Source: Krasilnikovia cinnamomea (GTDB taxonomy: Bacteria > Actinomycetota > Actinomycetes > Mycobacteriales > Micromonosporaceae). From it: a stretch of 64,000 nt of DNA. Positions within the stretch are counted from its first letter, which is position 1. Every line of letters begins with the position of its first letter. The stretch is from NCBI RefSeq assembly GCF_004217545.1, contig NZ_SHKY01000001.1, forward strand, positions 6,262,001 through 6,326,000, written 5' to 3'. The position numbers and the translations under genes are program-made. The notes beneath the pieces are model-generated. The model searched no databases. It had not been told where the DNA came from and saw nothing but the letters and a program-made list of their open reading frames with translations. Positions 33,144 through 42,246 of this stretch are shown one piece after another.

Positions 33144-33280
33144 GAGGCATGGTCAACATCAACTCGATCATCCGGGGCCGTTACCAGGGCGCGTCCCTCG
33201 GCGCCCTCCCCGAGGTGTAGTCAGAGGCCGACAACACGGTCCGCTCACGCCTCCTTTCCCGGGATCAGACGGAGGAGCTG

Positions 33281-34216
33281 TCAGGTCGCCGCGATCGCGT
33301 CCACGGGGCGCAGGTCGAACGCCGCAGCCAGCAGCTCATAGGTCCGCACGCGCTCGCCGAGATCCGGGAGCAGGGTGTTGACCATGATCTCCTCGACCCC
33401 ATGCCGGGCGGCCAGTGCCGTGAGTTGCGTGCGTACCTCGCTGGGGTCGCCGACGACGATCGCCCGCCGATTCTGTGCGGCACGCTCGCATTCCGCGGCG
33501 CTCCACCGATGCTGTGCGGCGTGGCCCGAGCGCGGGAGCGGTTCCTGCGCGCCCAGGTCCTTACGGCTGCGCCACAGCAGGTAGTCCGCTGCCTGCGCCT
33601 GCGCGCGCTCGCTGGTCGCCGCCACGAAGACGCGCACCGCGAGGATCAGCGGCGCCGCGCTGCTCACCGCCCGGACACCCGCCAGCGCCGGACCGCTCGC
33701 CGCAGGATTGAGGAAGTGCCCGGCGCAGTAGCCGATGCCGTGCTGCCCGGCCAGCTCGGCCGCCGTGGTCCCGCTGCCCAGCAGCCAGACGCCGGGCCCG
33801 GTGCCGCCCCCGCGAGCGCCGCGCAACCGGGCGAGGCTGTCGCGGAGCAGTTCCAGCTTCCCCGGAAATGTGTACGCGGGGCCGCCGGCGCGGCCGAGGC
33901 CGAGGTCGACCCGGCCCGGGTGGAGATCGGCGAGCAGGTGGAACGTCTCGGCGACCTGGACCGGGTCGTGGCGTGGCAGCAACACACCACCCGTACCGAT
34001 CCGCATCTGCGCGGTGTGCTGCAGCAGCACGGCGGCCTGCACCGCGGGCGACGTGCCGGCGAAGCTGGCGCTGCCGTGATGCTCGGCCACCCAGTACCGG
34101 CGGTAGCCCAGCGGATCGACGGCACGGGCCAGCCGGACCGTGTCGCGGACGGCTCGGGCCGCGTCCGCGCCGGCCGCGACGGGTGACTGGTCCAGGACGG
34201 AAAGGGTGAGGGTCAC
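33281..34216 (-). CDS. LLM-class flavin-dependent oxidoreductase (luciferase-like)
   Basis: 311 aa from GTG 34216 (GGGAG upstream). Characteristic landmarks: LSVLDQSPV at the start, RYWVAEHHGSASFAGTSP (about residue 40), IGTGGVLLPRHDPVQVAETFHLLADLHPGRVDLGLGRA (about 72-109) and LLGSG. These mark the MsnO8/YhbW-like group of bacterial luciferase homologs that use FMNH2 or F420. It is last in a four-gene leftward operon (MFS, hydrolase, unknown, LLM) and starts 13 bases after its neighbour. Substrate unknown. Confidence 0.87.
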   Translation of the reverse strand: MTLTLSVLDQSPVAAGADAARAVRDTVRLARAVDPLGYRRYWVAEHHGSASFAGTSPAVQAAVLLQHTAQMRIGTGGVLLPRHDPVQVAETFHLLADLHPGRVDLGLGRAGGPAYTFPGKLELLRDSLARLRGARGGGTGPGVWLLGSGTTAAELAGQHGIGYCAGHFLNPAASGPALAGVRAVSSAAPLILAVRVFVAATSERAQAQAADYLLWRSRKDLGAQEPLPRSGHAAQHRWSAAECERAAQNRRAIVVGDPSEVRTQLTALAARHGVEEIMVNTLLPDLGERVRTYELLAAAFDLRPVDAIAAT

Positions 34217-34229
34217 GGTCTGCTCCCCG

Positions 34230-34727
34230 TCATCCGCGGGTGGTGGCCGGCACGATCCGGTAGTCGCGCTGGAACACCAGGTTGTGCAGGTCCGCCACGA
34301 CGATGGCGCGCAGGATGGGAACCTGGTCGGACGCGTCGGCGGCGGAGAACACGTTCATCGGCCAGTCGCGTACGGTGACGCCGCGCAGGTGGGGATGGTG
34401 GAAGCCGCGGCCGTAGTGTGCGATCAGGCCCAGTGCGGGCAGCCCGGTGGCCCGTTGTTCCGGCCAGCTCAGCGTCCATTGTGCGGACAGGCCGTCGGCG
34501 TCGTTCCGGACGCCGGTCGCCTCGACCAGGCCGCTGCCGAGCAACAGGAACCGGTTCGCCTCGTCGAGCACCTGCCGGGCGGCGGGATCCAGCAGCTCCA
34601 CCGCCGTGGCGAACAGCCGTTCCTTCCCGGCCCGGTCGGTGGCCGTACCGTGGGTGCCGTCCCGCAGGTCGGCGAAGTGGCGCAGCAACGCCTCGTAGGG
34701 GTGGGTGCGCGCGTGTGTTCCGGTCAT
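34230..34727 (-). CDS. Conserved hypothetical protein in the efflux/oxidoreductase operon
   Basis: 165 aa from ATG 34727, overlapping the hydrolase stop by four bases. There is no signal peptide or membrane span. It has an N-terminal helical part (ALLRHFADLRDGTHGTATDR, LDPAARQVLDEANRFLLLG) and a C-terminal mixed part rich in aromatic/His residues (AHYGRGFHHPHLRGVTVRDWP, IVVADLHNLVFQRDYRIVP). The His/Asp clusters could bind a metal or cofactor, but no family was recognised. Translational coupling to the hydrolase implies a shared function. Confidence 0.6.
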   Translation of the reverse strand: MTGTHARTHPYEALLRHFADLRDGTHGTATDRAGKERLFATAVELLDPAARQVLDEANRFLLLGSGLVEATGVRNDADGLSAQWTLSWPEQRATGLPALGLIAHYGRGFHHPHLRGVTVRDWPMNVFSAADASDQVPILRAIVVADLHNLVFQRDYRIVPATTRG

Positions 34728-35611
34728 GAGAATGTCCTTTGCCGTGGTGGGAGGGTGACACCGGTGCGCTGGGCGAACGCGTGGGCCAGTGCGCGGCCCA
34801 GCCAGGACCGCAGCGAGGGGCCGCGGGGGCGGGCCAGGCGGGCCGGGACGGGTTCCAGGAACGCGCCGTGTGCCGTGCGGGCAAGCTCGAGGTAGCGCAC
34901 GGGCACCCCGGCGGCGTGCAGCCGGCGCTGGTAGTCGCGGACGTCGTCGATGACGGGATCCAGCTCGCCGACCGCGATGATCGCGGGGGCCGCGCCGGTG
35001 AGGTCGGCGGCCTCCATCGGAGTGCTGTACAGCCCGCCGGAGCCGTCGGGGTGTTCCCCGCGGTAGCCACGCCAGGCGGCGGTGAGCGCGCCGGCCGCGG
35101 GGAACGCGCAGGGATCGCGGTGGTAGGAGTCCGCCCGGCACTGCGGATCGATCGGCGGATACGCGAGGACCTGTGCCGCGAGGTGACCGCCGGAGTCCCG
35201 CAGGACCAGGGCGGCGCAGGCGGCGATGGTGCCACCGGCGCTGTCCCCGCCGACGGCGACCTCGGTGGCCTCGCCGGCGGCCTGCTCCTGCGCCCAGGCG
35301 ACGGCGGTGAGGAAGTCCTCGAGTGCGGCGGGATGCGGGTGCTCGGGGGCGAGCCGGTAGTCCACGCTGACCACGGTCGTTGCGGCGGCGACGGCGAGGT
35401 CGGCGCAGGCATGGTGCCAGGTCAGCGCCGACCCGTGATGCCAGCTTCCACCGTGGGCCCAGACCGTCCAGCCGTTGCGGGGGCCGGTGGGCCGCAGGAT
35501 GCGGACGGGTACGTCCGCCCCTGGGCCGCTCACCTGGGTCGTGTACCAGCTGACGTCACACGTGCCGGAGCCGCGTGGTTCCCGGCGGACGGAGTGGTCG
35601 GACAGGCTCAT
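34724..35611 (-). CDS. Alpha/beta hydrolase of the hormone-sensitive-lipase group
   Basis: 295 aa from ATG 35611, one base after the MFS stop. It has the oxyanion motif AHGGSW (about residue 52), VVSVDYRLAPEHPHPAALED (about 80), nucleophile elbow GGDSAGGTIAA (about residue 122), late Asp in GELDPVIDD and His in TAHGAFL. These place it with bacterial HSL-type carboxylesterases acting on small acyl or aromatic esters. There is no signal peptide, so it is cytoplasmic. Position between an MFS pump and an LLM enzyme suggests modification of a small hydrophobic compound. Confidence 0.87.
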   Translation of the reverse strand: MSLSDHSVRREPRGSGTCDVSWYTTQVSGPGADVPVRILRPTGPRNGWTVWAHGGSWHHGSALTWHHACADLAVAAATTVVSVDYRLAPEHPHPAALEDFLTAVAWAQEQAAGEATEVAVGGDSAGGTIAACAALVLRDSGGHLAAQVLAYPPIDPQCRADSYHRDPCAFPAAGALTAAWRGYRGEHPDGSGGLYSTPMEAADLTGAAPAIIAVGELDPVIDDVRDYQRRLHAAGVPVRYLELARTAHGAFLEPVPARLARPRGPSLRSWLGRALAHAFAQRTGVTLPPRQRTFS

Positions 35612-35612
35612 C

Positions 35613-37088
35613 TCAGTTCCCGGTCGCCGGCGCGGTGACGGGCCGGGGGGTGCGCAGGAAGACCGACACGGCGATCGCGGTGGCCGCGCACAGCGCCGCG
35701 TTGACGCCGATGGCGGTCCGGATGGCGGTGAGGATGTGGGTGGGCGTCTCGGCGCCGAGCGAGGCGAGGGTGGCTCCCACGATCGCGGACATGACGGGGA
35801 TGCCCATGGTGATGCCGATCTGCTGGCTCATGGTCGCCAGCCCCGCCGCGAGGCCCTGCTCGTGGTCGGGCAGCCCGGAGGTCGCGGTGACCATGAACCC
35901 CACGATGGCGACGAGGTTGGCGACGCCGCCGACGAACGTGGCGACCAGCAGCAGCGGCATCCAGTCGCGGGAATCGCCGAGGAGGACCAGCACCAGCGTC
36001 GCGGCGGTCTGCACGGCCATGCCGAACGCCAGGGCGCGCGGCGGGTTGCCGAGGCGGGCGATCACCTTTGGCCCGACGATGCCGCCGAGCACGGTGCCGA
36101 GACCGAGTACCGCGAACGACAGCCCGGCGGTCAGCGGCGAGAACCCGAGGACTTCCTGCAGGTACAGGGTGAGCAGGAAGACGAGTGACGTCTCGGTGGC
36201 GAATGCCAGGACGCCGGCGCCGTTGCCCCAGGCGACGCTGCGCTTGCGCAGGATGCGTACGGGCACCAGCGGTTCGGTGACGCGGCGCTCGATGCCGACG
36301 AACGCCAGCAGGAGCACGACGCCGGCGACGAGGCTGGCCCAGGTGCGGATGTCCGTCCATCCGTGTTCGCCGGCGCTGGTGAGGCCGTACACGACGGCCA
36401 GCAGGCCGGCGGAGACGGTCACGGCGCCCGGCACGTCCAGGCGGGGTCGCTGCTCGGTGCGGTTCTCGCGCAGCACCGCCGGGGCGACCACCAGCACGGC
36501 GACGGCGACGGCGACGTTGATGAAGAACGCCCAGCGCCAGCTCAGCAGGTCGGTGACGACGCCACCGAGGATGGCGCCGGTGGTGAAGCCGGCGGCCATC
36601 AGCGCGCCGTTGAGGCCCAGTGCCCGCTCCCGCAGTGATCCTTCCGGGAACGACGTGGTCAGCAACGACAGCGCGGCCGGCGTGACCGCGGCGGTGGCCA
36701 GCCCTTGCGCCACCCGGGCGGTGATCAGTACGGCCGGGTCGGTGGCCAGGCCGCCCACCAGCGAGGAGATCCCGAGCAGGGCGATCCCGGCCAGGAACAG
36801 CCTGCGCCGGCCGAAGATGTCCGCGACGCGGCCGAACAGCAGGGTGAATCCGGCCGCGCAGAGCGCGAACGAGGTGGCGATCCACTGCAGGTCCGGCAGG
36901 GAGAAGCCGACCTCCGCGCCGATCACGGGTAGGGCGACGTTGAGAATGGAGAAGTCCACGGCCAGGGTGAAGCTCGCCGTCAGCAGGACGGCCAGGATGA
37001 GGCGGTCACGTCCGCTTATGCTGGTGTTCCGCCTCTGGTCGCCGGCCTCGGTGACCGAGTCCATGCGTGTCAACGTGATGACCTCCAC
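35613..37088 (-). CDS. MFS drug-efflux-type transporter (DHA2, 14 spans)
   Basis: 491 aa if started at GTG 37088. In-frame alternatives are TTG 37073, which has GGAGG eight bases upstream, and ATG 37064. The EmrB/QacA signature is clear: LAVDFSILNVALPVIGAEVGFSLPDLQW in span 1, FGRVADIFGRRRLF (loop 2-3), LSWRWAFFINV after span 5 and a long 14-span layout. It probably exports an amphipathic compound by proton antiport. It heads the leftward operon and is divergent from the MmyB-type regulator at 37236, its likely controller. Confidence 0.88.
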   Translation of the reverse strand: MEVITLTRMDSVTEAGDQRRNTSISGRDRLILAVLLTASFTLAVDFSILNVALPVIGAEVGFSLPDLQWIATSFALCAAGFTLLFGRVADIFGRRRLFLAGIALLGISSLVGGLATDPAVLITARVAQGLATAAVTPAALSLLTTSFPEGSLRERALGLNGALMAAGFTTGAILGGVVTDLLSWRWAFFINVAVAVAVLVVAPAVLRENRTEQRPRLDVPGAVTVSAGLLAVVYGLTSAGEHGWTDIRTWASLVAGVVLLLAFVGIERRVTEPLVPVRILRKRSVAWGNGAGVLAFATETSLVFLLTLYLQEVLGFSPLTAGLSFAVLGLGTVLGGIVGPKVIARLGNPPRALAFGMAVQTAATLVLVLLGDSRDWMPLLLVATFVGGVANLVAIVGFMVTATSGLPDHEQGLAAGLATMSQQIGITMGIPVMSAIVGATLASLGAETPTHILTAIRTAIGVNAALCAATAIAVSVFLRTPRPVTAPATGN

Positions 37089-37235
37089 TCGTCAAGGGGG
37101 TGGCGGTGACCTCCGCCGAAGAACACTGTCGACCTGGGCGTACCGGGACAGCCAGGCCACTGCGCGGACTACGCGGAGCCAGACTGGTACTGGCAGGGAC
37201 AGGCAGCGGACGACATCGATGGGCATGCTGGGACC

Positions 37236-38165
37236 ATGCACAGTGACCACGGGGGTCGGGGCGAGCTGGCAGACTTCTTGCGAAGTCGTCGTGCCCGGTT
37301 GCGGCCAGAGGACGTCGGATTGGTTTCGTACGGGGCACGCCGGGTGCCCGGGCTGCGGCGGGAGGAACTCGCGCAGCTGGCCGGCGTCAGCCCCATCTAC
37401 TACACGCGCCTGGAGCAGGGGCAGAGCACCAACGCGTCGGAATCGGTGATCGAGGCGATCGCCCGTGCGCTCGCGCTCACCGAGGATGAGCGCACGTACC
37501 TCCATGAGCTGGCCCGGCCTCGTCCGGCGAAGCGGCGCCGCGCGCAGCGGGCCGAGGCCGCGCGCCCGGGCATCGAGAAGCTGATCACCGCCATGAAGGA
37601 CGTACCGGCCATCGTGCTGGGACGGCGCAGCGAGGTGCTGGCCTGGAACGAACTCGGCCACCTGCTCTTCGCCGGCCACTATGACCGCGCCGCGCCGCGC
37701 CGGGCGGTGGACCGGCCGAATCTGACCCGCATGCTCTTCCTCGATCCGCACACGCGGGAGCTCTACCGGCGCTGGGATGAGGAAGCCAGCCGGGCGGTCG
37801 CGTCCCTGCGTGTCGCCGCCGGGCGGTACTCCGACGACGCCTTCCTCACCGCTCTCATCGGTGAGCTCATCGTCAAGAGTCCGGAGTTCGCCGCCTGCTG
37901 GGCGAAGCACCCGGTGCAGGTCTGCGGCGCCGGCACCAAGTACCTGCACCACCCGGTGATCGGTGATCTGGAGTTGGACTACGAGGTCCTGCACCTGCCG
38001 GAGGATGACGGGCACCGGCTGCTGACGTACACCGCCGTGCCCGGTTCGAGTCATGCCGCCGCGCTGGAGCTGCTGAAGGCGTCGGCGCAAGCGGGCACCC
38101 CGGGCGGCACCCGCCCCGGGAAGGGCGCCGCCTCCGCGCGCTCGGGCGCCACAGCCGGCAGTTGA
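37236..38165 (+). CDS. XRE-type regulator with MmyB ligand-binding domain
   Basis: 309 aa from ATG 37236. An N-terminal HTH_31 region shows the hallmark of the MmyB group: LADFLRSRRARLRPEDVGL, RRVPGLRREELAQLAGVSPIYYTRLEQG (residues ~10-63). Residues ~105-285 form the PAS-like MmyB domain (VLGRRSEVLAWNELGHLLFAG, TRMLFLDPHTRELY, GTKYLHHPVIGDLELDYEVL), which in Streptomyces homologs binds fatty acids. It is divergent from the DHA2 pump and 63 bases upstream of an SDR; such regulators commonly control one or both neighbours. The tail is low-complexity. Confidence 0.9.
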   Translation: MHSDHGGRGELADFLRSRRARLRPEDVGLVSYGARRVPGLRREELAQLAGVSPIYYTRLEQGQSTNASESVIEAIARALALTEDERTYLHELARPRPAKRRRAQRAEAARPGIEKLITAMKDVPAIVLGRRSEVLAWNELGHLLFAGHYDRAAPRRAVDRPNLTRMLFLDPHTRELYRRWDEEASRAVASLRVAAGRYSDDAFLTALIGELIVKSPEFAACWAKHPVQVCGAGTKYLHHPVIGDLELDYEVLHLPEDDGHRLLTYTAVPGSSHAAALELLKASAQAGTPGGTRPGKGAASARSGATAGS

Positions 38166-38228
38166 GTCCCGCCGCGATCGCCGTCGGCTGACTCCTATTC
38201 ATCCGCATGTACGGGCAGGGAACGTGTC

Positions 38229-39005
38229 ATGGATCTCCAGTTCAAGGGCAAGGTTTATCTCGTCACCGGAGCGTCCGCCGGAATCGGCGCCGCGACGGTC
38301 GAATTCCTCGTGCAGCAGGGAGCAACAGCCGTCGGGGTTGCCCGTTCGCCGATACCGGAACACATTTCCGGGTCGCCGAGCATCGCGATGGATGTGACCC
38401 ATCCGGAGGCTCCTGATCTCATTGTCTCCGCAGTTGTCGAGCGTCATGGGCGGCTGGACGGCCTGGTCAACAATGTCGGCGGTGTCGATGTTTCGACCGG
38501 CTTCCTCGACATGTCCGACAAGCAGTGGCAGGCGACATTCGACCTGAACTTCCACGCCCTGGTGAGGATGTCCAGGGCGGCGCTGCCGTCGTTGTTGAAG
38601 ACGGCTGGAAGCCTGGTGCACGTCGCCAGCGAGGCGGCGCGTTTCCCGGATCCGTCGATTCTTGACTATGCCGCGGCGAAAACGGCCGTGCTGGCGGTGT
38701 CCAAAGGGCTGGCGGCGGAGTTCGGCCCCCTCGGGGTCCGCTCGAACGTCGTTCTTCCTGGACCGACCCGGACCCGCCTGTGGGACGCTCCGGGCGGTTT
38801 CGCCGATCAGCTCGCCGAGCGGTTCGCGCTCCCTGCCGAGGAGGCCGTCGAGCACTTCGTGCGCGACGTGCGCCAGCTGCCCACCGGCAGGCTCGGCACG
38901 GCGCGGGAGGTCGCTCAGGTCATCGGCTACCTGCTGTCGCCGCTGGCGGCGCAGGTGACCGGCGCGGAATGGTCGGTGGACGGCGGCGCACTGCGCCAGT
39001 TGTAA
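38229..39005 (+). CDS. SDR-family oxidoreductase, possible start of the sugar-enolone cluster
   Basis: 258 aa from ATG 38229 (AGGGA eight bases upstream). The cofactor loop TGASAGIG lies at residue ~13, NNVGG at about 80 and the catalytic ASEAARF then DYAAAKTAVL (about residue 148). The C-terminal TGAEWSVDGG closes the fold. Codon use is slightly less G/C-biased than in its neighbours. It lies between an MmyB regulator and a flavin oxidase, so it may be the MmyB target or the first enzyme of the downstream biosynthetic cluster. The 297-base gap after it, A/T-richer around 39085-39120, probably holds a separate promoter. Confidence 0.85.
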   Translation: MDLQFKGKVYLVTGASAGIGAATVEFLVQQGATAVGVARSPIPEHISGSPSIAMDVTHPEAPDLIVSAVVERHGRLDGLVNNVGGVDVSTGFLDMSDKQWQATFDLNFHALVRMSRAALPSLLKTAGSLVHVASEAARFPDPSILDYAAAKTAVLAVSKGLAAEFGPLGVRSNVVLPGPTRTRLWDAPGGFADQLAERFALPAEEAVEHFVRDVRQLPTGRLGTAREVAQVIGYLLSPLAAQVTGAEWSVDGGALRQL

Positions 39006-39302
39006 CGACATCCAGTACATCGGTTCAACATTCGTCACCGGCGGCCTCAGCCGCCAGTGACGATTTCGTTCGCCCGAATTCGATCCTCGCGATCGTGTAA
39101 ATAGTAATACGATCTTTTCATTTGTGTCCTTCCTCACCTATCTCCGCCGATAGATCAGTTGACCACAGTGGACAGACTCTGTCAGGGTTTCAGCTGTCGG
39201 CTCGCTCGGCCGTCAATCATCCGCAGGAATTCGGCATTCCTCGACGTTCGCAGTCGGATGCCGACGCGGTTCGAAATCACAATCGATGGGGGAGAAGAAA
39301 TC
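39006..39302 (+). promoter_or_regulatory. 297-base intergenic region before the flavin oxidase
   Basis: No gene is evident here. The stretch 39085-39125 is unusually A/T-rich for this window (GTAAATAGTAATACGATC and flanks) and is a plausible promoter. A GGGGGAG ribosome site at 39288-39294 precedes GTG 39303. The upstream in-frame ATGs at 39159 and 39258 are possible alternative starts of the oxidase gene. No terminator hairpin was found. Confidence 0.35.
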
Positions 39303-40955
39303 GTGATCGAATCGAATAGGCGTGCGTTTCTGGCCGGGACCGCAGCGGTCGGTGCGACCGTGCTGGGCGGCGAACTGCTCACCCCGGCGCCCGCCACCGC
39401 GGCGGGCGCGACGGCGCCGCGGGGCGATGTCATCACCGCTCGGGACCCCCGCTACGCCGACCTGACCACCGGCAACAACCAGCGCTTCGTCGCCCGGCCC
39501 GACTACGTCAAGATGATCCGGTCGACACCGGACGCCGTGCGCGCCGTGCAGGACGCCGTGGACAGCGGTAAGCGCGTCTCGGTCCGCAGCGGCGGCCACT
39601 GCTTCTCCGACTTCGTCTGCAACGATCAGGTGGAGGTCATCCTCGACCTGTCCGAGCTGGTCGCCGTGGGATACGACCCGGCCCTGCGTGCCTTCTTCGT
39701 CGACCCCGGGGCTCGACTGATGAACGTCTACGAGTCCCTCTACAAGGGTTGGGGAGTGACGGTCCCCGGCGGCATCTGCTACAGCGTCGGCGCCGGAGGG
39801 CACATCGCCGGCGGCGGATACGGCCTGCTCTCGCGTGCGCACGGGTTGGTGGTCGACCATCTCTACGCCGTCGAGGTCGTCGTCGTCGATCGTGCCGGGC
39901 GGGCCCGGGCGGTCCGCGCCACGCGCGAGGCCGACGACCCCAACCGCGACCTGTGGTGGGCGCACACCGGCGGCGGGGGCGGCAACTTCGGCGTGGTCAC
40001 CCGGTACTGGTTCCGTTCCCCGGGCGCGAAGGGCAGCGAGCCGTCGGCGCAGCTGCTGGCCGCACCGTCCGAAGTGCTGGTCAGCGCGGTGGAGTTCCCC
40101 TGGGACCAGCTCGACGAGAGCAAATTCGTACGCCTGGTGCGCAACTTCGGCGAGTGGCACGCCCGCAACAGCGCTCCCGATTCGCCGTACGCGCCGCTGA
40201 GCAGCCTGTTCAACGTGAGTCACCGGGCACACGGCAGCCTCGGGATGTTCACCCAGATCGACGCCGCCGTGCCGCGCGCCGCCGAACTGCTGGACGACTA
40301 CCTGCGCGCCATCACCGCCGGGGTCGACGTGACCCCCCAGCCGGCGGTGCGGCCGATGGGCGAACTGCCCGCGCTGCCGGACTTCGTCAAGCCGCGCCGG
40401 CTGCCCTGGCTGCAGGCCACGCGACTGGTCGGCACCAACAACCCGACCATCACCAACCCGACCTCGCGGGGCGTGCACAAGTCGGCGTACATGAAGCAGA
40501 ACTTCACCGACGCGCAGGCCCGCACGCTGTTCCGGCACATGACCCGGGACGATTTCCACAACCCCGACACGATGCTGGTGCTCTTCTCGTTCGGCGGGAA
40601 GGTGAACGCGGTCGACACCCACGCGACCGCCAACGCCCAGCGCGGCTCGATCTTCAAGATGTGCTTCCAGACGTTCTGGCCGGATCCGGCCGACGACGCC
40701 TTCTACGTCGGCTGGGCACGGGACATCTACCAGGAATTCTTCGCCACCACGGGTGGGGTTCCGGTCCCGGGCGACGCCTACGAGGGCTGCTACATCAACT
40801 ACCCGGACAACGACGTCGCCGACCCGGCGCACAACTCGTCGGGTGTGCCGTGGCCGCTGCTCTACTACCGCGGCAACTACCCGCGCCTGCAGCGGGCGAA
40901 GCGGCGGTGGGACCCACGGAACATCTTCCGCCACGCGCTGTCCATCCAGCCCTGA
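39303..40955 (+). CDS. Exported BBE/VAO-family flavin oxidase with bicovalent-FAD motifs
   Basis: 550 aa from GTG 39303, chosen for its GGGGGAG site and because SNRRAFLAGTAAVGA then forms an N-terminal twin-arginine signal. The FAD_binding_4 domain has RSGGHCFSDF (His ~99) and GGICYSVGAGGHIAGGGYG (Cys ~159). The 60-residue His-Cys spacing equals that of glucooligosaccharide oxidase, where both residues bind FAD covalently. The C-terminal BBE segment YYRGNYPRLQRAKRRWDPRNIF is present. Bicovalent flavin enzymes oxidise carbohydrates, polyketides or alkaloids using O2. Next to a sugar epimerase and an aldosulose dehydratase, a sugar substrate is likely. It would fold in the cytoplasm and be exported with cofactor. 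Confidence 0.85.
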   Translation: MIESNRRAFLAGTAAVGATVLGGELLTPAPATAAGATAPRGDVITARDPRYADLTTGNNQRFVARPDYVKMIRSTPDAVRAVQDAVDSGKRVSVRSGGHCFSDFVCNDQVEVILDLSELVAVGYDPALRAFFVDPGARLMNVYESLYKGWGVTVPGGICYSVGAGGHIAGGGYGLLSRAHGLVVDHLYAVEVVVVDRAGRARAVRATREADDPNRDLWWAHTGGGGGNFGVVTRYWFRSPGAKGSEPSAQLLAAPSEVLVSAVEFPWDQLDESKFVRLVRNFGEWHARNSAPDSPYAPLSSLFNVSHRAHGSLGMFTQIDAAVPRAAELLDDYLRAITAGVDVTPQPAVRPMGELPALPDFVKPRRLPWLQATRLVGTNNPTITNPTSRGVHKSAYMKQNFTDAQARTLFRHMTRDDFHNPDTMLVLFSFGGKVNAVDTHATANAQRGSIFKMCFQTFWPDPADDAFYVGWARDIYQEFFATTGGVPVPGDAYEGCYINYPDNDVADPAHNSSGVPWPLLYYRGNYPRLQRAKRRWDPRNIFRHALSIQP

Positions 40956-41009
40956 TGAGTGCCGTCCCGTCCGTCCACCAATCACGTGCTTGCCCGTACG
41001 GGAGAAATC

Positions 41010-42206
41010 ATGCAGAAGACGGTCGCCGTCGTTTTCGGAACGCGGCCCGAAGCCATCAAAGTCGCCCCCGTGATCCGCGCGATGCGCGACGACCCACGGT
41101 TCCGTCCGGTCGTGGTGTCCACCGGCCAGCACCGGCAGATGCTCGACGAGACGTTGCAGGTCTTCGGAATCACCCCGGACGTGGACCTGGACATCATGGC
41201 ACCGCGGCAGTCGCTGTCCGAGGTGACCTACCGCGTCATCCAGGGACTGGTGGGGCTGCTGCCCGACCTCGCCCCGGACGCCGTCATGGTGCACGGGGAC
41301 ACCGCCACCACCCTCGCCGGGGCGATCTCCGGGCACCAGCACCGGATCCCCGTCATCCACGTGGAGGCGGGACTACGCAGCGGTGACGCCCGGTCGCCCT
41401 TTCCGGAGGAGGCCAACCGGCGGCTCGTCGGCCAGATCGCCGCGCTGCATCTGGCACCGACTCCCGGCAACGCCGCCAACCTGATCCGCGAGGGCATCGA
41501 CGAGTCCACGATCGTGGTCACCGGCAACACCGTCATCGACGCCCTGCGCTGGTCGGCCGAACTCGCCCCGGCCGAGGGGGCGGACGAGCCGCTCCTCGAC
41601 CTCGACCGTGAGCCGGGCTGGGTGGTGCTCGCCTCGGCGCACCGGCGCGAATCCTGGGGCAAACCACTGCCCGAGATCGCCAAAGCCCTGTGCGACGTGG
41701 CGGACCTCGAGGACGTCCGGGTGGTGGTGCCGCTGCACCGCAACCCGGCGGTACGCGACGTGATGCTGCCCATCATCGGCGAGCACCCACACATCACCGT
41801 CCTCGACCCGTTGCCGTACCTGCAGTTCTGCCGTCTCATGCGACGCAGCGACATCATCGTGTCGGACAGCAGCGGCGCGGAGGAGGAGGGGCCGGCCCTG
41901 GGCAAGCCCACCCTCGTGCTGCGGGACGTCACCGAGCGCCCGGAGGCGGTCCGGGCGGGCACGGCCCGGCTGGTGGGGCGTACCCGGGCCGGAATCGTGC
42001 GCGAGGTGACCAGGCTGATCAACGACCCGGTCGCCTACGCCGCGATGGCGGAGTCCGTCAATCCCTACGGCGACGGCTACGCCACCGAGCGGGTGCTGGA
42101 CGCCATGGGGCACTTCTTCGGCATGGGGCCGGCCGCCGCCCCTTTCATCTCGGGCCTGCACCGCACCGCGCTGAGCCCGGTCGGCTCCCTGGCCCACGTC
42201 GCCTGA
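41010..42206 (+). CDS. wecB: UDP-N-acetylglucosamine 2-epimerase (non-hydrolysing type)
   Basis: 398 aa from ATG 41010 (GGGAG five bases upstream). The WecB/MnaA GT-B fold is complete: FGTRPEAIKVAPVI at the start, VHGDTATTLAG (about residue 93), HVEAGLRSGD and FPEEANRRL (about residues 115-135), GNTVIDAL, ASAHRRESWG (about 212) and SDSSGAEEEGPALGKPTLVLRD (about 288). It interconverts UDP-GlcNAc and UDP-ManNAc. There is no teichoic-acid or capsule gene nearby, so in this setting it may supply or reshape an activated sugar for the flavin oxidase and dehydratase. A recruited altered specificity is possible. Confidence 0.9.
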   Translation: MQKTVAVVFGTRPEAIKVAPVIRAMRDDPRFRPVVVSTGQHRQMLDETLQVFGITPDVDLDIMAPRQSLSEVTYRVIQGLVGLLPDLAPDAVMVHGDTATTLAGAISGHQHRIPVIHVEAGLRSGDARSPFPEEANRRLVGQIAALHLAPTPGNAANLIREGIDESTIVVTGNTVIDALRWSAELAPAEGADEPLLDLDREPGWVVLASAHRRESWGKPLPEIAKALCDVADLEDVRVVVPLHRNPAVRDVMLPIIGEHPHITVLDPLPYLQFCRLMRRSDIIVSDSSGAEEEGPALGKPTLVLRDVTERPEAVRAGTARLVGRTRAGIVREVTRLINDPVAYAAMAESVNPYGDGYATERVLDAMGHFFGMGPAAAPFISGLHRTALSPVGSLAHVA

Positions 42207-42246
42207 CCGCGACCCACCGCACACCGTCAGACAGGAGAACGCACTC

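Noticed and set aside
33149..33220. 23-codon ORF (starting MVNINSIIRG) after the hypothetical protein gene
   Set aside because: The GAGAGG before it is too close to the ATG to act as a ribosome site, and nothing else supports translation.
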